64,000 nt of DNA. Origin: Scleroderma bovista (Eukaryota; Basidiomycota; Agaricomycetes; Boletales; Sclerodermataceae). Below, in pieces: positions 59,794 to 64,000 of the stretch. A model generated the notes under the pieces. That model was not told the DNA's origin and did not search any database. It saw only the letters and a program-made list of their open reading frames with translations. The DNA is taken from the NCBI GenBank assembly GCA_037178675.1, contig JAYMGJ010000192.1, forward strand, positions 1-64,000, written 5' to 3'. The translations under genes were made by a program, and so were the position numbers. How positions within the stretch are numbered: the first letter of the stretch is position 1; every line of letters starts with the position of its first letter.

Positions 59794-60660
59794 TTGATAG
59801 GCTGGAGGACCCCCTCGAATCTGTTCTTGCCGAGCAGAGACGATGGGGACTGTACCGTATGTCATTCGCAGGCCTCCCATGGCCATTTCTTCCCCTCGTC
59901 TTCGCCTACGTCACAGAGTCACTTTGGTCCATCAAAACTCGGCCGAAGTTCAGTGCGAGCTGCTTTCATCCATATTGGTGATTCGTCTTGGGCCAGCGGA
60001 GGACGGCGATTGCTCACATCCGAAGACAAAGGACCTCCTGATTTGTGTCCGTTGTGTGCATTCAAACCCGACCTTTATATGGGTGCGAGGCACGCATCTA
60101 GATCTCGTGCACTTACTCATGAGTCATCTCGGATATCGCACGAACACTTCAGCTCTGCGGTTTGGTGTGCACATATTCTCAAGTTGCCGCTGGTGTTCGT
60201 CTGGTGCGCCCTGTCCGCACGGGTCATCCGGAATATCATGCTTGTTATGGATGGGCTATCGTGCTGCGGACGCACAGACGCACGACGCCATGCAGCTGGA
60301 GATCGCCGTGCGACACATGCGAGGTGGTCATTTTCAGCTTGGAGGCAGAGGCCCGGTCATTCTCAGCATTGCACAGTTTCGGTGCATCATTCGTTGTCGC
60401 GCTCGTTCATCCGGGCCCTCACACAGCTTGTCGCAGTCCTGAGAAGGACCATGAGACGCAGCTTCGACCCCTTGCACAGCTTTTACTTGATGGACTACCC
60501 AGAGTATCAGTCCATGATGCGGCTCGTGCTTCTGGGCGGAGTGCAAAACAAGGATGACTTGGAAAGGGTGCGAAGCCAGTACCAGCATCGTTTTGCCACA
60601 TCTGGGGACCGTGGAGCAAGGCGACGGCTTACCATCCGGGAAAATTCATCAAGTTCAGTG
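59794..60660 (+). pseudogene. Plus-strand gene remnant, unit D/E, and Msp1 fragment 4
   Basis: Contains the MGTVPYVIRRPPMA start (59843) related to 56054. The long plus-strand frame across 59794-60801 mixes this remnant with antisense Msp1 sequence (about 60560-60650, Walker A segment, minus orientation), so it is not a real 335-residue gene. Confidence 0.45.
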
Positions 60661-61024
60661 ACCTTGCAGCGACCCGTCAAGTCTAGCAGGAAAGATGGAT
60701 ATGCTTTGTATATACGCTGTAAACATGTCAGTGGCCGCACTGTCGAATGCACTGTAGCGTGCCAACCAAAAGCAGGACAAAAAAAACGGATAACATTTTG
60801 ACATACAAACAATAATGTCACAAATTTTGTCCATGTATCAAAAAAAAACCCCCCTATCTAAACATGCTTTCTATGTGGATGGTCCACGGGTTGTATATGC
60901 TGTAGTTGCTGTAGGGACATATAGGACGTTGTTATTGCACAGCCTGTCTCCCCATATTAACCGTCTCGCAACCCGGTCATTGTCATCAACCGCACTCCTG
61001 CTCAGTTTTGCGCCAGGGGAGACA

Positions 61025-61908
61025 CAAACCACCGTCATTAGTACTGCCGTCTCTTTGCATGTGCAAGCATCATGATGGTCATGTGGGGATGCAGTCGCAT
61101 CTCGAGATCTGGATCCGGGAGTGGATCGGTACAGCTTCGACGTGGCCCCGCTGCCCCGCTGACATGCTGCTGTTCTCTCTAGGATGTCCAGCCTGCCCAT
61201 GACTGATCCGACTCATCTCCATGGTCAGTTCATGGTTCAAGGACATAGGATGCACACCGGCAGTGTTCTACCACGCTCGGCGCCACGCTAAGGAAGAAGT
61301 GACTCCAGACAGTAAAAACTTTGGTTGGCGGATGGTGGACGAGGGGGGCGTGCTGATGGTTGGCTGTTGTTGGGTAGCCAGCCCGCCCACAATTCACGGA
61401 TGTCCGAACGCCACTGGGGGAGTCGGGGTGGATGGGTCGCCGTGGCATTGGCCCGTAGTAAAGGAGGATTTCCCCCCGATCCGCCGCGCCACCCAATAAA
61501 ACCCGAATAGAAGTAGACAGAAGCAAACTGTGGACAAGTTTGTTAGTAGATTTGAATGATTCCGGAGGACACGAGAAAAGATGGGAGGGGAACATGACAT
61601 GCCAAGAAGTGGTCCGCTAGGTATAACGGGACTCTCTAGCGAGCGAGGCGCTGGCCCAGCGCCTTGACGACAGCCGCAGGCATTTCAATAGGTCACACAA
61701 TAAACAATGTCTCACGGGCCACGAGGTAGGAAAGAGCGAGGCATTGATTGAGACGACATACTCATCGACACCACCATGAACACAATGGTGTTGACCTGCA
61801 TCTTGCCGTTTGTGTCAGCTGCAGTCCCTTCAGCTACATGTCCTGCAGGACTGTACAGCAAGTTGACCTCTGAGGAACTCATGGGCTGATCGGAGGAAGA
61901 GTTGGCAT
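61025..61908 (-). pseudogene. Small membrane-protein gene, array member E, broken
   Basis: Exon 1 61908-61764: the start MPTLPP is followed by a 4-bp deletion relative to D, giving an early TGA. The rest remains recognisable in another frame (SSEVNLLYSPAGHVAE, NTIVFMVVSM). Exon 2 begins near 61530 (VCFCLLLFGFYWVARR) and is frameshifted within the basic region. The ASYDLDY-like segment lies at 61265-61240. TATA-like GTATATATAC after CTCGAG near 61990-62002 is still present. Confidence 0.6.
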
Positions 61909-62900
61909 CGTTGAATTGAAGACTTACGGGGGGGAAGAAAAATGCCCAATGGTGGGGTGTGATTTGAAGAAACAAACGACCGTCTCCACCTCGAGTATAT
62001 ATACTCATGAATCGCCAAGGAAAAGTAACATGCAGGGCACTTGAGCACAGTAAGCATAACCATAACTTGCTTTTGAGTGAGAGCAGTGTCCGGAGAAACG
62101 GAATCGAGCACGCGATACAAAGACAAGGCCCCTAGATTTTCTGATACTGTAAACCTTAACTTGTCACACGGAAGGAATTCGGAGAGTGAAAATGAAAACC
62201 GAGTCCATAAGAATCCTCACCTGCGCAGCACCTAAGACTTGGGTGGAATGTCGCAGTGATGGGCACATGGGTCCTCTGGATTAGAAAGGATTAGACCAAG
62301 GACACACCGACTTGGCACACTAAATTCGATGACCTTTGAAAGGCCTGCGAGAAAACTGCGTGATTCTGCAGCGGTAAGTGATGTAAAGAGTACGACGAGC
62401 ATCACAGACGAACAAGGAACAAGGGATGGATTAAGGGTACACTGACCCGCCCAGGCATATCGGTCATGAGAACTAAATTCCAAGGCTTGAGAAGAACCTG
62501 CGTGCATGATAGTTATGGGTACCCGATGCAAAAGGTATGACAAGCAGATCTGAACAACCTTGCTAACCCTGGCGAATATTTGATAGCCGGAAGACCCATG
62601 GTGGAAAGGTGTCGAGACATCACAACTATAAGTGCCAATTGTATCCCAACGTTGCCTGTTCAATCCATAGTAGAATAATCTATTTTGAATGGAATATTCA
62701 ATTGAGACAGAGAGTTGATTGCTGTGACTCAAAGGGGGCTGGGCTTTGGGTCTGTGCACGAGCTAATATCAAATATATATTTGTCTGTATCCGTTGACCC
62801 CCCTTTCCCTTTCGTTTCCACAACGTCGTACTTCTCTGTTCTAGGTATTGTTGTAAGTTGTCTCTGTTCCACGACAAATTGATCTCTGTTCTAGTGTTGC
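61909..62900. other. Upstream segment of unit E; no gene
   Basis: Carries the module that recurs upstream of every unit: AAATTTGATAGCCGGAGG-like sequence at about 51228, 53513, 55941, 59788 and 62574. TATATTTG near 62777. No coding frame supported. Confidence 0.4.
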
Positions 62901-62919
62901 GACTACAGTTGTTGGAGGT

Positions 62920-63174
62920 TTGACACACTCAGAGCCATTCAACGTCCCTAAACATCAGGCTACCCCTGTGGACCCGCACTCAAGCCCTCACGCTCGTGTC
63001 ATTTCTCCGATGAAAACATTCTTTATGGCGAACAAGAAAAATAAAAAGCCAGCAAAACCAAAAAAAAAGAGTGAACTGCCCAACTGGCCAAATGGCAGCC
63101 AACACAGCAACTTCCTTGAAACCAGGAAAGGTGACAAGGTCAGTAAAAACTGTGTCATCCATCCCTGTCTCTAG
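62920..63174 (+). CDS. Possible first exon of an uncharacterised gene
   Basis: MANKKNKKPAKPKKKSELPN (from 63026) then WPNGSQHSNFLETRKGDK, followed by a GTCAGT donor-like site near 63139. A lysine-rich start followed by an LP-x-W motif and a short hydrophilic segment is common at the N-termini of agaricomycete hypothetical proteins found near transposases. Downstream exons could not be joined. Confidence 0.3.
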   Translation: MTHSEPFNVPKHQATPVDPHSSPHARVISPMKTFFMANKKNKKPAKPKKKSELPNWPNGSQHSNFLETRKGDKVSKNCVIHPCL

Positions 63175-63483
63175 TTTTATTGATGATGATGCTGCCCTTA
63201 TAGCTGCCCACAGTGTGTGCTGAGCCAACAGAGTCTTTACTCTCTGATCTAGTACTGTATTTGGCTGTGTTCTTCACTGCACTTCAATGTCCAATTGGAT
63301 CCTAAGTTCATTGAGGTAAGGCCATCTGGAGAATGCTCCAAACATCATCCAGGTCAGATTATTTACTATGGTGCCCTGCAGTGAAGTCCAGGGAGTATAT
63401 GAAGGAATTGAGGCACTAGCTGCTCTAGATCACAAGATATTTCAATTCTGAGTCATGTACAACTTAACCACATATTTGGCTGC

Positions 63484-63837
63484 TTGTGTGGAGACAACAT
63501 TGCTGAGCATGTGTGGTTAGCGACCACCACATGGGACAAGGGTAAGAATGTAGTGGAGAGCAGAGTGTCACACCTGGAGGGTAAATCTCTGGTTGGTGCA
63601 GCTGCTCATCATAGATTCGAGAATCACTGCATCATGGTGCGACAGGGGTCTCAGAAGCCCTGCTACTCCAAGAGGGGACGCAGAAAGGAGGCTGACAACT
63701 GCGGGAAAAACTGTCTGTCATTCTCAGCTCCGACTGACGTTCCTCCAGAAGTAAGAGACAGTCAAAAACGGACATTGCTGCCTATGAGAGGATGGGAACT
63801 TGGTCGACGACCTGAAGGCGACTTGCCACCTTTTTGA
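63484..63837 (+). CDS. Weak open frame at right edge
   Basis: 117 codons, basic and Cys-containing, without a recognisable motif; may be incidental. The window ends before context can be judged. Confidence 0.2.
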   Translation: MCGDNIAEHVWLATTTWDKGKNVVESRVSHLEGKSLVGAAAHHRFENHCIMVRQGSQKPCYSKRGRRKEADNCGKNCLSFSAPTDVPPEVRDSQKRTLLPMRGWELGRRPEGDLPPF

Positions 63838-63838
63838 G

Positions 63839-63862
63839 AGACAATTCCTCGAGGAATTGTCT
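63839..63862. other. 24-bp perfect palindrome
   Basis: Arms AGACAATTCCTC and GAGGAATTGTCT meet at CTCGAG. Immediately follows the stop of the preceding frame. Could be a hairpin or terminator-like element, a protein-binding site or a footprint; no function shown. Confidence 0.5.
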
Positions 63863-64000
63863 TTCTTCCGAAGGTTCCACGTCATCCTGTAACACAACCA
63901 GATATTAAAATGATAATGTGAAGGACGGGGGCCATCCACAAAGGCACGGAAACATGCTCGTTCGGCGGGAGTATGTACTCGTGGCGGATTGATCTGTGTT

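Noticed and set aside
59794..60801. 335-residue plus-strand gene
   Set aside because: The frame runs through a decayed gene start and antisense MSP1 sequence; composition is atypical and no homologous frame exists in the other units.
1..64000. tRNA or rRNA genes
   Set aside because: I scanned for tRNA-like arms and rRNA landmarks and saw none; the only tRNA-like match is the copia primer site. A tRNAscan-SE run would settle it.

Overview
The window looks like a basidiomycete fungal chromosome, most likely an agaricomycete. Open frames are interrupted by very short GT-AG introns (about 45-60 bp) with CTGAC/CTAAC-type branch sites. The mobile elements (chromovirus with chromodomain, Ty1/copia element, CACTA-type DNA transposon with a Tnp2-companion domain, hAT miniature element) and the one clearly conserved gene (Msp1/ATAD1 AAA ATPase) fit that assignment. 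This is a transposon-rich accessory region: only about 1.8 kb is securely conserved host coding sequence.

Layout. (1) 1-6.25 kb: eroded minus-strand genes, including an HTH plus DDE-integrase gene, then the 5' part of an uncharacterised plus-strand gene. (2) 6.25-18.66 kb: a nest of elements inside that gene. A 2.1-kb solo LTR (TSD CCGC) was split by a 10.3-kb chromovirus (LTRs 7310-7935 and 16987-17612, TSD TGTAT). The chromovirus itself carries a hAT miniature element (8993-9542, TSD AGTACCAA) and a second solo LTR of the first family (10298-12349, TSD CTGT). The interrupted gene resumes at 18661 and ends at 19081. (3) 19.4-30.0 kb: minisatellites and a large foldback palindrome. Its right arm is split by a 7,258-bp CACTA-like transposon (21814-29071, TSD TAC) with identical 2,263-bp inverted termini. 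(4) 30.3-33.3 kb: reverse LTR and hAT pieces, then a diverged paralogue of a multi-exon gene that also sits inside both CACTA termini. (5) 33.7-47.1 kb: two convergent copia elements. The right one (41232-47131, TSD ATCAT) has one long frame broken only by two TGA codons. (6) 47.5-62 kb: an intact Msp1 gene followed by five tandem copies of a [small single-pass membrane protein gene -> Msp1] segment. Only the first Msp1 is intact; the other four are fragments, and the fifth membrane gene is broken. (7) 62.7-64 kb: weak coding signal at the right edge.

How the parts fit. Elements have repeatedly landed in one another and have been inactivated mostly by transitions. Several nonsense codons are CGA->TGA where a sister copy or family context shows the original, while the Msp1 gene is clean. 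The best candidates for undescribed biology are the tandem membrane-protein/Msp1 array, the multi-exon gene carried in the CACTA termini with its phase-symmetric exon duplication, and the spliced antisense zinc-cluster/coiled-coil gene between pol and the 3' LTR of the chromovirus.
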